A DNA stretch of 64,000 nt from Brevibacterium oceani (lineage in GTDB: Bacteria > Actinomycetota > Actinomycetes > Actinomycetales > Brevibacteriaceae): contig NZ_JABKDE010000002.1 in assembly GCF_013623835.1 (NCBI RefSeq), forward strand, positions 604,198 through 668,197, written 5' to 3'. A program made the translations under genes and the position numbers. Position 1 is the first letter of the stretch. Each line of letters starts with the position of its first letter. This document shows, one piece after another, positions 63,957 to 64,000 of this stretch. The notes beneath the pieces were generated by a model. The model was not told where the DNA came from and ran no database searches. It was given only the letters and a program-made list of their open reading frames with translations.

Positions 63957-64000
63957 TCCATTCGGAATGGACCTCGGTCGGCGGTCGGTAGTCAATCGCT
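63880..64000. mobile_element. insertion sequence, left end (probably IS3 family), cut by window edge
   Basis: The relaxase reading frame loses similarity at about 63880, where the sequence reads TGTCAAGCCCCGGGTTTCG, a plausible IS terminal repeat beginning TG. A transposase C-terminus on the minus strand follows at 63922. The element continues past the window. Confidence 0.65.
63922..64000 (-). CDS. transposase C-terminus (partial)
   Basis: 25 codons are visible and end at TAG (63922-63924): IDYRPPTEVHSEWINQS then ATESAAA. The YRPPTEV stretch is like the C-terminal end of IS3-group integrase-type transposases. Only the tail is in the window, so the family is not certain. Confidence 0.55.
   Translation of the reverse strand, partial: AIDYRPPTEVHSEWINQSATESAAA

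Larger units (their letters stand above)
34847..64000. mobile_element. integrative conjugative element (left part; right end not in window)
   Basis: From the tRNA-Val junction on, the window holds an integrase, SSB, coupling protein, VirB4-like proteins, TrbL-like channel protein, pilin-like proteins, cell-wall hydrolase, ParB, primase, ArdC, a cargo operon and a MobF relaxase. No housekeeping gene is seen in this interval. The backbone genes are packed on the minus strand; the relaxase faces the other way. The relaxase gene is interrupted by an IS. Confidence 0.88.

Noticed and set aside
1..64000. CRISPR arrays
   Set aside because: No regularly spaced repeat-spacer pattern and no cas genes are seen. 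The palindromic repeats are single copies far apart.

Overview
The window looks like part of the chromosome of a high-GC actinomycete. It encodes a mycothione-reductase-type flavoenzyme, polyphosphate glucokinase, an actinobacterial run of lipB-lipA-DUF4191-RDD-glnA with glnE-glnA2 nearby, and adenylylation-controlled glutamine synthetase. Overall gene content suggests Brevibacterium or a close relative; the genus is inference, the phylum is well supported.

Bases 1-34,890 are core chromosome. They hold the terminal oxidase genes ctaC-ctaD (ctaD runs off the left edge), aat, an A-type Fe-S carrier, an M20 dipeptidase, a DUF3043 protein, pyrD, pepA, lpd, the lipoylated E2 acyltransferase gene, an unrecognised kinase-like membrane protein, lipB-lipA, and a nitrogen block (glnA, then glnE, glnA2 and a small SPOR-like gene on the other strand, then ald and a GntR regulator). 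After these come map-ppgK, the RNase P RNA gene, yaaA, a coiled-coil zinc-ribbon protein, a Nif3 protein, an acyl-CoA ligase, a uracil-permease-type transporter, tRNA-Pro, a TetR regulator and tRNA-Val. Lipoyl synthesis (lipB, lipA) sits beside its client E2 and the E3 gene. GlnE sits beside the synthetase it modifies. Several genes have a TANNNT -10 hexamer 6-10 bases before the start codon, which points to leaderless transcripts. Two almost identical perfect palindromes lie in two convergent intergenic gaps.

From tRNA-Val to the right edge the DNA is an integrative conjugative element. A large serine recombinase gene ends inside the 3' half of tRNA-Val, so its last 13-14 codons and stop codon come from the tRNA gene; this marks the left attachment junction. 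A long, mostly leftward backbone follows: SSB, VirD4-type coupling protein, VirB4-type ATPase, a second VirB4-like half protein, a TrbL/VirB6-like membrane protein, two paralogous small pilin-like membrane proteins, a peptidoglycan hydrolase with three domains, a possible VirB8-like protein, ParB, a DUF2637 protein with a helix-turn-helix tail, a primase-polymerase and an ArdC antirestriction protein. Many neighbours overlap by four bases, so they are probably translationally coupled.

Between ardC and the relaxase is a cargo cassette: an AraC regulator, aldehyde dehydrogenase, esterase, a long DJ-1/PfpI protein, a short-chain dehydrogenase and a divergent TetR regulator. The intergenic region between SDR and TetR has three evenly spaced operator-like palindromes. 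I read this as a mobile, self-regulated pathway for reactive esters or aldehydes; the substrate cannot be read from sequence. The element's MobF relaxase gene is cut by an IS (probably IS3 family) at about 63,880, so the copy seen here is probably defective for transfer unless another relaxase exists. The right end of the element lies outside the window.
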